From: Kingdonia uniflora
Lineage: Eukaryota > Streptophyta > Magnoliopsida > Ranunculales > Circaeasteraceae
Direction of reading: 5' to 3'
Assembly (NCBI GenBank): GCA_014058105.1
Contig: JACGCM010002568.1
Span: 744,001-808,000 of the forward strand
Length of the DNA stretch: 64,000 nt
Below are positions 43,070 through 54,739 of the stretch, piece by piece (the stretch's first letter is position 1; every line of letters begins with the position of its first letter). Below the pieces are notes generated by a model. It ran no database searches, was not told the DNA's origin, and saw only the letters and a list, made by a program, of their open reading frames with translations. The position numbers and the translations under genes are program-made.

Positions 43070-44350
43070 CTTTTACAGGTTTTTGCTTATGGAAGGTCTG
43101 CTATGCTTTCCCCCTACGAAGGAGGTCGTGCAACCATAAACTCTGGAGCTCAAGTAGTTACAACATTCCTTCTTTGTTCTACATATCTAGAGATCGAGAA
43201 CTTAGCTCTATTTCCATGGTGTTAAGGCGATTTCCTCGATCTATATCTGCATTACAGATACAGCCTCTAAGTACCACACAGTCATGTAAGTTATCCCTTT
43301 CGAGCTCAAACCTCTTTACTTCTTCTACAAAATAGGCGATGATAACCATTATCTTCCTCGAGTTTACCGCTTTCGGGAAAATCCTCTCTCGGTCCGGTAT
43401 GACAAACATGGCAAATTACTCTTTTACTATCTCATGAAACTTTCACAAATTTGTGTGGAAGGTATTTACTCGCTCAGTATATTGCTCCATGCATTTTTTC
43501 ACCTCAGTTTGTTGTGTTATTGTCCCTCTAATTTATCCTGCTCATCGATATTCATCGTTCTTAGCTTCTCCATGCACTTGACTACGAAGTGCCACTAACT
43601 CTAGCCTGTTTACATCACTTCCCCCAACACAACCTTTATTCAACAACTCATCCTTTCTCTTTATTGTTACCTGTAACACTTTCTCTTTACGGAGAGTGGC
43701 CTCTAACTTATAATCACACTCTTTAGTTCAATCATTTTCTCTCCATACAACAGCTCAAACATAAACATGATCTGCCACTAACTCTTTAATTTGAACAAAT
43801 GGGTTAGCCGTGTTACCCTTGGCAGCCGAGACCTCGGCGTCATTTTTTTTTTCTTTGACCGCTCTCCGGCCTCGGCTTTCTTGGCATGCGGATTTGTCAT
43901 GGCCATATCCGCCTTCAACCTTGTAAACCTCTCATTCAGTTTGTCACACCGTTTTTGGGCCATCCGGAGGTAAAAATCTTTAGCAGGCATAACCTCATTC
44001 AACTGCTCTACCATACATTCAGGTGCAGCTAAATCATCTCGCTCTTTCTCAAGTTCATTTTCCTTCTGGGACAATTAACCCTTTAAACTGGCCATATTTT
44101 CTCATAATTCATTTTCTGCCGCCTCTAACGACCTGATACAATATTGTCTGACATCCACTTCTTTACCTTTCACTATCAACAAATCTATCCTACTACCTAG
44201 CTTCGCTAATTCATTCTGTACACTCACGAGCTCTGCCTCCAAATTTTCTATTTCTACATCTTTACTTTTGATCTATTGGGCCAGCTCATTCACATCTTTC
44301 CTCGTCTCATAGCTCATTTACAGTATGTTGGATCTGAAGTTTAACATACT
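43070..44350 (-). pseudogene. Element B antisense gene (aORF), last exon, cut by element E
   Basis: Minus strand: DVEIENLEAELVSVQNEL near 44260, SQKENELEKERDDLAAPECM, RCDKLNERFTRLKADMAMTN, KKAEAGERSKKKKM, then IAYFVEEVKRFELERDNLHD and LRGCICNADIDRGNRLNTME (43345-43200). Matches the last exons of C and E. Several stops. Antisense to B's gag-pol; the upstream exons would lie past the E insertion. Confidence 0.8.
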
Positions 44351-44934
44351 TATAATGGCCTAATCCGTAAGCTCGAGATGGCTTGAAAATATCTCTTACA
44401 CCAATATTCCTGTGACAAAAGCTAATGTAAGATAAGAAATGACACAGGTAAATTAGTGTGGAAAACCTCTGAATAGGTAAAAAGCCATGACCTCGAGTTG
44501 AGGATTTTACTAATGGTGACTTTTATTGCTTTGAGGCTGATAACTTATTACAAGTAATCTCTCGAACTAGAAATTCTTGATCTTGTAAATAAGAAGTTTT
44601 CTAGGTGATTAATCGTATATTTTTTTAGTTATTATCACTTATTGAACTTTTCTTTATATGGGCCTTGTCTACAGTTCTTTATCGTGCTAAAGCAGGTTCT
44701 CCGAATAATGTGGTAAGTGGTATTTAACTAAGTAACTGTTGAGTTCGTGAGAGACAAGTACCTTTGACATGTTCATGTTTTTCTGTTATGCTCGACCTAC
44801 GTTCTTCATCAGTTTGTGGTATAGGTGTCAATTCTGACTGTTTATGTCACATATAGAATGCGTGAGTCTGATATGGAGGTAGTACGAATAGGAAATAGTT
44901 TGAATTGGTCTAGATCGAGGGATAGGTCCTTACA
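44351..44934 (-). repeat. Element E 3' LTR (584 bp)
   Basis: Plus strand TATAATGGCC (TG mutated to TA) to AGGTCCTTACA. CTTTATATGGG near 44651-44661 is the TATA counterpart. Left flank ATACT is the expected target site. Confidence 0.85.
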
Positions 44935-45158
44935 ATCACCCCTTTACAACTGAATTCACGAGTGGCTTTGGTTGAGAAAGAAAAAAAGTATTAATATTGA
45001 TTTGACTGCATAGAAAAAGTATATATTTTTGTGGGGGGATGTTTCTGCATTGAATGATAACGGGAATATTGATGTACGCGTTGTTTGCGATTTTAAGGTC
45101 TTTTTCTATTTTGAATAATGATAGTTGGGAAATGTACCTGTATATTAAATATTAGGGT

Positions 45159-45168
45159 TATATAAATA
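45159..45168 (+). promoter_or_regulatory. TATA box of the E antisense gene
   Basis: TATATAAATA, about 70 bp before the ATG at 45238 and about 225 bp inside the LTR edge, on the strand opposite to the element's transcription. A transcript starting about 30 bp downstream would have a leader of about 40 bp. Confidence 0.6.
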
Positions 45169-45237
45169 GTACCTGTAGTGAGGATTGTGGCAAAGTACGC
45201 TGTTTGTTACATAATTATCTAGAAGTCTAGATTGACA

Positions 45238-45552
45238 ATGGTAAAGACCCGAAGAATGATTTATGAAGAGAGAGTTTTTGTTGAGATACAGAAGTTTAAG
45301 TTGAGATATTTTGGTGATCAGTCCTTCGAAAGGCCCACCCTCGTTCCCATTCTAGAAACGTATCAGGGTGTATCAGAAGAAGAAGTAACTAAAGTTAAAG
45401 AAGATTTTTACTGCATGTGGAGATTTTATCGTGTTGTCTTAGCAGGCGAGCAGGGTTGGAGGTGTTTTCGCATCCTTGCAGAAGATAAGGTTGAGGAGAT
45501 AGATGCGAGGATTAGCATAACTACGAGGCAGTTTCACCGATGTCTTATGTAG
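45238..45552 (+). CDS. E aORF exon 1, intact 104-codon frame
   Basis: Opens MVKTRRMIYEERVFVEIQKF and continues SFERPTLVPILETYQGVSEE and YCMWRFYRVVLAGEQGWRCF to a TAG at 45550. Charged and Trp/Tyr-containing, predicted soluble. No counterpart in C, where the start of the gene is deleted with D's end. I do not recognise the domain. The stop may be read only in the unspliced RNA. Confidence 0.6.
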   Translation: MVKTRRMIYEERVFVEIQKFKLRYFGDQSFERPTLVPILETYQGVSEEEVTKVKEDFYCMWRFYRVVLAGEQGWRCFRILAEDKVEEIDARISITTRQFHRCLM

Positions 45553-46535
45553 GATTGGATTCTAAGGTTGGGCCCCCTTCATCTCTACCAACTCTCCGAT
45601 GGTGGTGGTTATAGAGGAGGCGACAATCGTAGTGGAGAAGGGAGACGGACAATGGAAGACTGTTTATCTACCATTAATGTTTATTGGCTCTAAGAGGACC
45701 TTCTATTTGAAGAGCTAGTTCAAGCACTAACTCATTCTTCTTTCATACCCCGACTTCCTCCAAACCCAGTTTTTGATCAGGGTAATCTGGTGTGAAGGGA
45801 GAAGGACGTCTTGTGACTTCCAATGCCTATTTTACTTCAAAATATTCTTTGAGTAAAACAACACTGAAGTTAGATGAACTGAAGGATTTGTTATTTTAGA
45901 ATACCTGATAGACTTGTTATCTGTAAAGTACTTGAAAGGCTTGTTATTTGTAAAGTACTTGAAAGATTTGTTATTTGTAAAGTATCTAATTTTAGAGTAC
46001 CTAAAAAACTTATTATTTGTAAAATACCTACAAGATTTTCTATCTGTAAAGTACTTGTAATTTATATTCAAAGTTAATAAAATTTCGTTATTCAAACTCT
46101 GTGTGTTGATATATAGAATAACTCTTGAAATCGGGCTATGAGTAATTTGAAGATTTACCAATAGAGGATGAAATGTAATATATAGGATTGGTCATACAAA
46201 GTATGCTATAATCGAGCTATAATTATGTGTTTGTAACATACAAGATGTGCAATAACTATAGAAGATTTAGGATATATAAGAATTGGAAATTCGAACTCAA
46301 GGAGATCGTTCTGAAATATTTGATTTGGAAAGAATAAGTTCGAGATGGAATAGGCCAAATTCACTGAGGTAGATTTGGAGAGATAAGTTCAAATAATTTT
46401 TCTCAGGATACTAGGGTTTTCTGTTGTGAAAAAACATAATATAATTATGAATTGTGGGGGATCAGGTGTAATCTAGAAAACTGAATGAATAGTGTGAAAT
46501 GAGCCTTTAAGCGGGTGGAAGAAAATTGAAATGGT
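45553..46535. other. Intron-like gap in the E antisense gene
   Basis: No good coding frame. Contains an AT-rich stretch and a 27-bp tandem repeat at about 45885-46060 (CTTGTTATTTGTAAAGTA units at about 45913, 45940 and 45968). The repeat keeps a minus-strand frame open for 109 codons, which I do not regard as a gene. Confidence 0.6.
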
Positions 46536-46544
46536 GTAGACTCG

Positions 46545-46850
46545 ATCTGAGAGAATTTGTTATGCCGCTGAGGAATGGTTAGCGATAAAGATAGCTGAAG
46601 TAGAGAAGAAGATTTTTAGCTTGTTAGACTATGAAACAGACCTGCCAGTGACCGAATGCCTGCTTGAAGGTTTAAATAGGGTGGATAGTGAACTTGAGTA
46701 TGAACGTCGCTTTTACGAAGAGCTATTCTTGAAACTGATTGTGGAGCCTTCAGCTCGAAAAGAGGTTGTGAGACTAATTACTGAAGAAGAGATCGAGTTC
46801 GAAGATATGAGAATTGTTGGAGGCAAACTGATCAGGTGTGGCTCCCCAGA
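46545..46850 (+). pseudogene. E aORF exon 2
   Basis: CYAAEEWLAIKIAEVEKKIF, LLDYETDLPVTECLLEGLNR, ELEYERRFYEELFLKLIVEP, VVRLITEEEIEFEDMRIVGG. C has the same from RELEYAHFFY onwards, the point where D is inserted. A 3' splice into the next block is likely, since both copies lose the frame just after. Confidence 0.7.
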
Positions 46851-47146
46851 ACATCAGAGATGTTTCAGGTATAATTATATGTAAGGGAGTGAATTGTATG
46901 AGTTCGAACAACTGTCAAAGAAAAGTAATGAGAATAAAGTTTAAATTATTCCTCAATTGTTACAAATATAATTTGTGACTGTTGTGAAAAATGAATTTGA
47001 ATATTTTATAAATATTAAGAGCTTTGTTAATGACGTATGTATTTCTATAAGTGGAAGAAGCAAAATATTGAAAAAGCAAGCAGCTTTTGATTTTGTCTCT
47101 GGTGTAATTACAGAGAAATTTTAATTGATGTTAGTGTTGAGTCATC

Positions 47147-47590
47147 ATGAGTATGGGGAGGTCAGAGAGAGATTTGGGAAAGAGAGATGGAAATTTATTA
47201 ATATATAGGGCAGGGGGCAATGATGGGAAAGTGTTTTCACCAAAAAGGTGCAAGACGTCTGACATTAATTGTGGAAGGGATGCCTCAGTTCCCAAACCGT
47301 GGGCGGCTTATACGAAGCTCAATAGCTGCCAGCAGTTAGGTAGAGAAAATATAAATAATGCTTCATCTTCTTCTTCCAAATGTTTATCAACTTCTAAAAA
47401 CTTGAAGAGTAGTAAAAGAGGAAAGAAATAAAATAGCAGAGAATTTTGTGAGAGTTTAATCGAGAGTGATCAGCAATCAAAGCGAGATAGAGTTGCAAAG
47501 ATTGAGTCACGAATGTAGTTATATAGCAGTGCTGTGAGGGAAGGATTTGGCACTGTGTCAGATTCGTATTCCGACATAGAAGGTTAGTTG
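47147..47590 (+). pseudogene. E aORF exon 3, basic/Ser-rich
   Basis: GRSERDLGKRDGNLLIYRAG, CKTSDINCGRDASVPKPWAA and a Ser/Lys tract ending SKRGKK, followed by stops. A donor-like AAGGTTAGTTG lies at 47580-47590; the matching block in C is 30855-31310. Possible nuclear-localisation-like Lys/Arg clusters. Confidence 0.6.
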
Positions 47591-47674
47591 ATGATTTGTG
47601 ATACTGTGAATGTGTTTCTTATGTAAATCCTTTTTGTGGTAACAGCTGGCCGGAGAAAGTTTAAAAGTCTCAAA

Positions 47675-48020
47675 TAATGAGGCTAATGACAGGTGTTGGT
47701 TATAATAAAAAGAGGGGAGTTGATGGAGAAAGACGAGTGGTCTTGCCCAAGGCCTCTGGAGTAAACTTTGAAGATGTGTCAGAGTCTACTACGTCGAACA
47801 AGCTAGTCCTGGCATTTCTAAAGAAGATGCTGAAGCGTGGCTCAACCTCTGGAACCATAGGAAGTGGTGAGGTTGAAGGAGGGGCAAAAAAGACCCCTCT
47901 TCCTAACTGAGTGGGGTGAAAGCCTCAAAGGATCGACTTGGTGAAGAAGATGAGTTGAAAGTGGTGGAGGATAGAGCGATGTATGCAATTCGTAATGGTG
48001 AGGAGGAAATGAGTAAATTG
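47675..48020 (+). pseudogene. E aORF exon 4
   Basis: MRLMTGVGYNKKRGVDGERR, VVLPKASGVNFEDVSESTTS, LAFLKKMLKRGSTSGTIGSG, then a TGA and frame loss. Ends before GTAAGTTGTG at 48021. Homologue of C 32520-32879. Confidence 0.7.
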
Positions 48021-48073
48021 GTAAGTTGTGATTTGAGCTAACAGTGTGGTCAATACTTGTTTTGTTTAAATAG

Positions 48074-48487
48074 GTTGCTCGCTTGATGAAGGGGATCTTC
48101 CTTGGGGTGGTGGATGAGAAAGTCGAGCTTGAGAAGGTGAAGGCTATGCTTGAGAAGAAGGTTGCTCATTTGAAAGATGACTTGGTTAGGGAGGGGAAGC
48201 AACTGAACTCCTTGAAGGCTTCTTAAGAGGTGAAGATCAACAAGCTGACAACGGAAGCTGGAAAGAATATAGGGGAGGTGGTAATCCAGCGTGATATACT
48301 TGGGCGCCACCTCCTAAAAATGGGGTACTCCAAATTTTAGGTGAACAACATTGTGGTGGACACCTATGTTGGGGATGAGGAAGATGTCGCGGTTAGAGTC
48401 TTAGACAGGTTAGATGGTGTCTCTTCCCAAACGGTGTGCGATAACCAAGGGGATGACAATGAGTGTCTAGAAGAAGGGAACGAGAAG
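48074..48487 (+). pseudogene. E aORF exon 5, coiled coil
   Basis: VARLMKGIFLGVVDEKVELE, heptads, LGRHLLKMGYSKF, VDTYVGDEEDVAVR, LDRLDGVSSQTVCDNQGDDN. Two TAA/TAG interruptions. Ends GAGAAG before GTAGAG, a donor. Confidence 0.75.
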
Positions 48488-48608
48488 GTAGAGTAGAATG
48501 TTGACTCTATGATTGTGTGATTATGAAGGGTTTGAAATGTTATAATCTAAGGGAACATTGTTTGTTCGACTTTTGTAGGCTAAGATGTGTTTGTAAACCT
48601 TATTGTAG

Positions 48609-48710
48609 GAACTTAAGGATATGCGCCTCAGAATAAAAGAATTAGAGAATGAGCTCGCTAAGGAGAAAGACGTCTCAGCGTCCCTGTTCTCTTCGCAAGT
48701 GGAGCCACAG
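48609..48710 (+). pseudogene. E aORF exon 6 (102 bp)
   Basis: ELKDMRLRIKELENELAKEK continued to VEPQ; preceded by TATTGTAG and followed by GCTAGA (GC in place of the GT donor in C). Confidence 0.75.
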
Positions 48711-49060
48711 GCTAGAAAAGAACAAGAAATATTTGACTTGTATACTCCATTAATTTAGAGCTTCAAAGTAAAAATTAAAGTGTAGAGGCAGACAAAAAGC
48801 TTGCTAACAGTTTACGGGCAATGGCACTCAAATGTGTATAGATAATATCAAAGTGTTGAAAAAGTTAGAATGTAGGGAATGTATACCATGGAATTGGAAG
48901 TATATGTTATTGTTCATCAAATTGAGATCATACTTCGACCTTAAGTTTAAAAGCAGTTTCACAAAGTAGATTCAAAAAATAGAAATTTGGTAGAAATAAG
49001 ATGTATGTATTTAGTGGGTGTCCTGAATCAAACTTTAGATATTGTATTAATGATATGTAG

Positions 49061-50420
49061 GTCGAATTGGAGTCAACTCATTTGAGCAAAGAAGAGACAT
49101 GCCAATGTAACCCAGAGTTTGTGGCAGAGTTTGATAGAATGAGAGAGGTAAATGAAGATAGAGAAGGTCAACATATAAAGGTACATTTGAAGTTTGTTGA
49201 GGCAACTCAAAATGTTGATGACCTTACTCGAAAGATTGAGGAAAAGGATGTCAAAATTAGCAAAGGGCAAAAAGAGCTCGCAGAGACAAAGGAAAAGGCA
49301 GCGAAACTCAAAAGCCGAAATGATACCTTGATTGTAAAGAGTAAGGAGGCTGACATGGCTCAATAACGTATATAAGTGTAAGAAATGTCAGAGAAAGAGT
49401 TGTGCAAATATGTGACTAGCCTTAAGGACCAAATGACAAGCAAAACGAATGACCAAGAACAAACTCGAGCTGATTTAGGGAATACCAAGAGCAAACTGGA
49501 GTAGTTGAAGAATAAAATGACTGAGAAAGATAGCGAGCTGAAGAAAGCTCAAGATAACCTATTTAACTCTAAAATTACGATTAAGCAGTTGACTGCAGCT
49601 TAGCTATTAAAGATATAAAGTTCTAGTTGGTGCAAAGGGAATGTGATGAGTTGAATTGGAGGGCGGCACAGTTGATTACCTATTTGGCTCAGGCCAATTC
49701 ACGTGCCAAAAATGTCAGGGCTGGAGAGTGCTCGAGGAAGAATAAAGATGGTGTCAGGGTCTCCATTATTCAAGGGGATGTAGTTAGCCTATCAGTTCGA
49801 ATCAGAGAGCTGGAGGGAAATGAAGCTCGAGTGCCAAGCTAAGTTGGACGCTGCTCTTGCCAGGGAACAGGAGTTCGAGCGGGTTATCAGAGGTATGGAG
49901 ATCTTGATAAATAAAAAAGATGAACTGTTAAAGAAATTTCCCGCTGGGGAAGATTTAGATAGGGTGTTTGAGGAACATTGTGCTCAGGTAAGAGAATTGG
50001 GGGCAATGAATCAAGCAGCATCAGCTAAAGTTGATGAAAAAGCAAAAGAAAACATCAAATTTATATTCTGGGCAAATAGTCAAATTGAATGGCAAGGAAA
50101 CATCTACAAGGGGTTGAAAGAGAGCCTTCAAACAGCAAGAAAGAATTTTTCTTAGATGGTCGTGCCGGTGGCATCGCGCTCAAAGATGTTAATGGCAGTG
50201 ATCGCCTATTTTGTTGAGGAGGTGAAAAAGATTGACTTAGAGAGGGAAATCTTGCATGACTATTTGTTGGATAGATGATGTATTTGTAGAGTTGATATAG
50301 ATCGAGGACATTGTACATACTCCATGGAAATAGAGTTTTGTTTTCGATCTGCTGACTAGGCTGAGCAAGGCAAGGTCACTGTAGCTACTCGAGCTCGAGA
50401 ATTTATGGCTGATCATCCTC
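49061..50420 (+). pseudogene. E aORF exon 7, long coiled coil
   Basis: Preceded by TGATATGTAG. VELESTHLSKEETCQCNPEF, LTRKIEEKDVKISKGQKELA, AKLKSRNDTLIVKSKEADMA, AREQEFERVIRGMEILINKK, then after frameshifts a C-terminal part like C. Eroded more at its 3' end. The reading direction is opposite to E's pol, whose stop is at 51300. Confidence 0.75.
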
Positions 50421-50499
50421 CTGTTGTATGGGAAAGCATAGCTGACCTCCTAACAGCCAAAAAGAATCCTTTGTAGTAGCTGTATATGTAACCTGAAAA

Positions 50500-51180
50500 A
50501 GTATTTATCGCAGACATATTGAGAGATGAAAGCTAGTTTTACCTTTGCTTTATCTAATGTCTAGCAGAGTTCTTTGATTGAAAACTAGTATTACCTTCAT
50601 TTTAATCGCAAATTATAATTGTCTCAGCCATATTAAGAGATGAAAGCTAGTTTGACCTTTGCTTTATCATATGTCTGGTAGAGTTCTTTGATTGAAAACT
50701 AGTATTACATTCATTTTAATCGCAAAGTATAATTATCGAAGCCATATTGAGAGATGAAAGCTAGTTTGACATTTACTTTATCATATGTCTGGTAGAGTTC
50801 TTTGATTGAATACTAGTATTATATTCATTTTAATCGCAGAGTACAATTGTCGCAGCCATAATAAGAGATGAAAGCTAGTTTTACCTTTGCTTTATCTTAT
50901 GTCTGGCAGAGTTCTTTGATTAAAAACTAGTTTTACCTTTGTTTTAACCGCAAAGTATAATTCTCGTAGCCATATTGAGAGATGAAAGCTAGGTTTGCCA
51001 TTGTTTTATCTTATGTCCAGTAGAGTTCTTTGATTGAAAACTAGTATTGCCTTTATTTCAATCCCAGAGTATGATAGAGTTAATCAAAATTAGTTTTACC
51101 TATACTTTAACTAGAGTAGAGGTCAATTGAAAGCTAGTATTACCTTTGCTTTAATCTATGTATTGTCTAAATAAGTAAAG
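50500..51180. repeat. 114-bp tandem repeat of element E, five units
   Basis: GAGATGAAAGCTAG-type starts at 50523, 50637, 50751, 50865 and 50979, exactly 114 bp apart. Each unit has ACCTTTGCTTTATC-type and GAGTTCTTTGATT boxes. A shorter degenerate unit follows to about 51180. Confidence 0.95.
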
Positions 51181-51299
51181 AATCGTACGGAAAAAACTTG
51201 GGAATTTTCATTTAATAGAATAGAATGTACATTTATGGAGACGAAGATCTCACTTTGGGAATGGAAAAAGTAAGAATTTGAAATGGAGTAGTGAGGGAC

Positions 51300-52600
51300 T
51301 TAACGATAGTACCGTTTTAGTCTCCTAGTATTCCATGGATTTGAGATATGAACTCCTTCTTCGGTTATGAGGTAATATGATCCCAGGCCAGTGAAACCAG
51401 CAATTGGTAATGGACCCTCCCAATTTACTACTAGTTTCCCGGCATCTGCTACCTTTCTGTATTGAGGGATTTCGCTGAGGATAAGATCGTCAATTTGGTA
51501 AGTATGGCTTATAACTCGTCTGTTGTATAAGCTTGCTAGTATATGGTGAAATTGACCAAGGTTGGCGATAGCACATTCCCTAGTCTCATCAATCCAATTA
51601 AGGTTGCAGGTAAATTCGAACTCGTTTTCTTCTTCAGTTAGCTTGTGATCTCTGACTGGATGTCGATATTCTACTGGAATGACAGTTTCGGTGCCATAGG
51701 CGAGGAGGAATGGGGTATAGTTGGTTGATTGATGCGAAGTGGTATGGTATATCCATAAAACATGAGGAAGATATCATACCCAGTTTCTTTTTTTCTGTGA
51801 GTAAAACCTTTCCTTGTGTCCATCCACGATGGTTTTGCTGGTGATTTCGGTTTGGCCATTGCCTTGAGGGTAGTAGGGATTAGATGCTGAGTGGACGATG
51901 TTGTGTTTGTTGAGGAAAGCTGCAAAAAAAATTCAGTGAATTGTGGCCCATTATCGATACGAATTAGGTGGGGGCATCAAAACTGAGTAATGATGTGTTC
52001 CCAGATAAAAGAGGTGACATTTTCTTCTCTAGTTTGATAGAGTGAAACTACTTCTACCCAAATTGTATAATAATTTGTAACTATGAGTAGGTATCAGCGG
52101 TTACCAAGATAATTAGGAAATTCATTGGCAAGATCGAGCGCCCATCTTTAGAATGGCCAGAACACCTTGCTTGCATGTAGTTTGAGCGCAGGGGCACGGA
52201 TCATTTGTCCATGTCGTTCACATGTATAACATTTGCGTGAGTACTCTTCTGCTTGCTTGCGCATGCCTTTCCAAAATACTCCTTGTGTAATAGCTCTGTC
52301 AGTGAGTGATTGACCTGCGGCATGGGAGCCACTGGTCCCTTCATATAAATCGTAGAGAATCTCGTCTACTTTCTTTTCTGGAGTGGCACTTGAGATAAGG
52401 CCCCGCGATTGAATGATTATATAAAAAACCATTTTAATTTATGTAGCACTTTAAATTTTCAATCAGCTATCGGCGCTCTTTTGGATCTCTTAGAAGGGGT
52501 CTTTTGCATTCGTTGTCGATGCCAAGGTAAGAAAGAAAGGGCTTTTGCCAATCGTCGTCCTCCTCTATATCGCCCTTAGTATTGATCGTGCATGCATAAA
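51300..52600 (-). pseudogene. Element E integrase
   Basis: H2C2 part YTCERHGQMIRAPALKLHAS with GSHAAGQSLTDRAITQGVFW (52432-52180). Core ANEFPNYLGN, TNYYTIWVEVVSLYQTREEN, HLIRIDNGPQF and YYPQGNGQTEITSKTI, so Asp, Asp and Glu are kept in different frames. Ends RRLKRYYR with TAA at 51300-51302. Confidence 0.82.
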
Positions 52601-52678
52601 TGTGATCAATGTTGGGGGTTGATATCTCTTCGATCTGGAGATATCCAGTTTCAGTACCCAAAACCCCAGCTAAATAAG

Positions 52679-53560
52679 CTAAAGAATCGGCATGACTATT
52701 ATCTCCTCGAAAAAGATAATCGGGAGTTTTTTTGTGAACTGGCTCATCCAATCTGCAACGAGGGTTGCGTATGCGATAATCTTGTCATTCTTCTTATATT
52801 GCTCAGAGTAATAGTAGGCGATGAGTAGTAAATTTGTGTGGACTGATAGTTTTAGGACGCCGAGCTCAAGTGCGAGGTCGAGTCCGTGAATGAGAGCTTT
52901 ATAATCGGTGACAATGTTGGAGGCTTCATAATCCAAGAGGATTGATTTCACAATTCTGTTGTTAGAAAGGGTAATCAATACGATTCAAATTCCAGACCCT
53001 GCGGGTCCTTCTAAACCATCAGTAAGAAGACTCTACACTTTTCTTGTAATCCATTCAGGTCGTTCAGCAAATGCTTTGGTGGGCGAATCTTCTGTAAATT
53101 CCTCTGCAGGGTCAGGATTGTGCTTTTCCCACTCGAGATCTTTCATTCGAAAATCTACGAAAAAATTGGCAATGGCCTGACCCTTTTCAAAATGACGCTG
53201 TTTAAGCTTGATATCATGTTTTCCCCAACTGACTGACTATTATTGTACTCTCCTGGATTTTTCTTTCTTGGGAAAAACATCCTTAAGTGGGTAGTTCATC
53301 ATGACTTTGATTGAATGAGCTTAGAAGTAGTGCTTAAGTCTCTGTGAAGTGCAAACAAGAGTTAGAAGGAGGCTCTCGATTTTAGAATTCCTCGTTTCCG
53401 CTAAAGGATTGGCTTTACTGATAAAGTAGTCTGGCTTCTCAATTTTTCCTTCAAGTCGAATGAGAACTGAGCTGATAGAAGTATTTGTATCTTCGAGGTA
53501 GATGATCAGTTCCTCATTATCTAATGGGGTGCTCATTATGCAAGATTTCCCCAAATAGGT
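52679..53560 (-). pseudogene. Element E RNase H and archaeal-type RNase H
   Basis: CIMSTPLDNEELIIYLEDTN and LIRLEGKIEKPDYFISKANP (53554-53321) are the first domain. VKSILLDYEASNIVTDYKAL, IHGLDLALELGVLKLSVHTN and YYSEQYKKNDKIIAYATLVA (52978-52679) are the second. Confidence 0.82.
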
Positions 53561-53564
53561 TATG

Positions 53565-54430
53565 AGATCCTCGAAAGATTCCCCGTATTCTGCTATCCAT
53601 TGGATCTTTACATTTGGGTAAAATTTTCTTGGTTTGGTACAACTGTGGAGTAGTAGGAACAGCCAACGACAGCAATCTGAACATTTTGAAATGAATCGAC
53701 TGATAACGGCAATCTTGCCAAAAAAAAATTATACATCTTTCGTCATCTTTGGGGATGGCATGTTGAGGCGAGCTCGAAGTTGATCTAAATCGGCCTCAAT
53801 CCCCTTCATGTTAATGAGATGGCTGAGGAATCGGCCTGAATCTACCATGAATTAGCACTTATCAGGATTTAGTCGCATCCGGTAAGATCGAAGAATGTTA
53901 AATATTGTGTTAAGTTTTGTAATGTGGTTGATTGACTGCATGCTCTTGCACAAGAGATCATCAATGTAGATTCCACAACTTTCCCAAGATGTGCTTTGAA
54001 CATACTAGTAATCAACAGTTTATAAGTCACTCCTGTATTTTAGAGTCCGTAGGGCATTACTTTGTAGCAATAATGTCCTCTTCCAGTGATGATAGTAGTT
54101 TTTTCTTTATCCTCTTCCAAGAGTAGAAACTGATTATATCCAGAAGCAGCATCCATCATAGATAGGAGTTCATGACCTGTTATGGAATTAAGGATTTGAT
54201 GGATATCAGGAAGAGGGAAACTATCATTTGAAGTGTATTTGTTTAGATCTGTAAAATCTATGCAAACTCAAATTTTTTAATTATTCTTTGGGGCAGCGAC
54301 GATGTTGGATAGCCAATCTGTATATTTGGTTTCTTGAATGAATCCCACTTTGATCAATTTCTTAATCTCCATGTTAACTTCATCTCGAAGGCGAGGTGAT
54401 AGTCATCACTGCTTCTGTTTGATCACCGTA
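53565..54430 (-). pseudogene. Element E reverse transcriptase
   Basis: Motif A remnant SMMDAASGYNQF-like near 54170-54130. YIDDLLCKS lies near 53975-53945 but in a frame shifted by one base from the preceding VVE. Downstream is LNPDKC-like sequence. The loop keeps Asp-Asp, unlike B and C. Confidence 0.75.
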
Positions 54431-54739
54431 GTGTTGATGTTGATGACAATTTTTGACATGCCATGGCCGGATCGACCAAATGCATCTCTACGAAGGTCCA
54501 CGCACAAAAACATCTCGATTCAGTCGTAAGAATTAAATGAGAGTATCCTTATCCTGCTGGACCAGTTTGGTACCGATAAAAGTACCTCTGCTAGGTCCAT
54601 TAATGTTAATGTATTCTTTAGGCTCTTCTATTGAAGGCTGGTCATCAAGGTGATCAACTTTCTATAATTGCTATACAGCGTATCTGTCTGAGGTATCTTA
54701 AATGGCAGAGACAGTATTTTCTCAAGCTCGAGGGAGCTT

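Larger units (their letters stand above)
9319..44350 (+). mobile_element. Element B: family I Tat-like gypsy retrotransposon carrying nested elements
   Basis: Own sequence is 9319-14297, 22383-22651 and 41924-44350; the rest is nested G and C (with D). It includes 5' LTR, gag, protease, RT, two RNase H domains, a three-part integrase, a tandem-repeat spacer and the 3' part of an antisense gene, which is cut at 44350 by element E. The 3' LTR is not in the window. Joining the three parts on paper gives colinear integrase, which shows that the nesting order is right. Confidence 0.88.
44935..50420 (+). pseudogene. Element E antisense gene (aORF) with its own promoter-like region
   Basis: Runs against E's gag-pol. 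It starts 304 bp inside the 3' LTR with ATG at 45238 and has blocks at 45238-45552, 46545-46850, 47147-47590, 47675-48020, 48074-48487, 48609-48710 and 49061-50420. The joined product would be a mostly coiled-coil protein. Intron sites at 48021-48073 and 48488-48608 are GT...AG. Block order equals C's, except that the gypsy-type-transposon-like exon is missing. Stops at 48224, 48338 and in the last exon show decay. Role unknown; antisense ORFs in this position are known in Tat elements. Confidence 0.75.

Noticed and set aside
45832..46161. 109-codon minus-strand frame with repeated YFTNNKSFK
   Set aside because: Created by a 27-bp minisatellite in a probable intron of the aORF.
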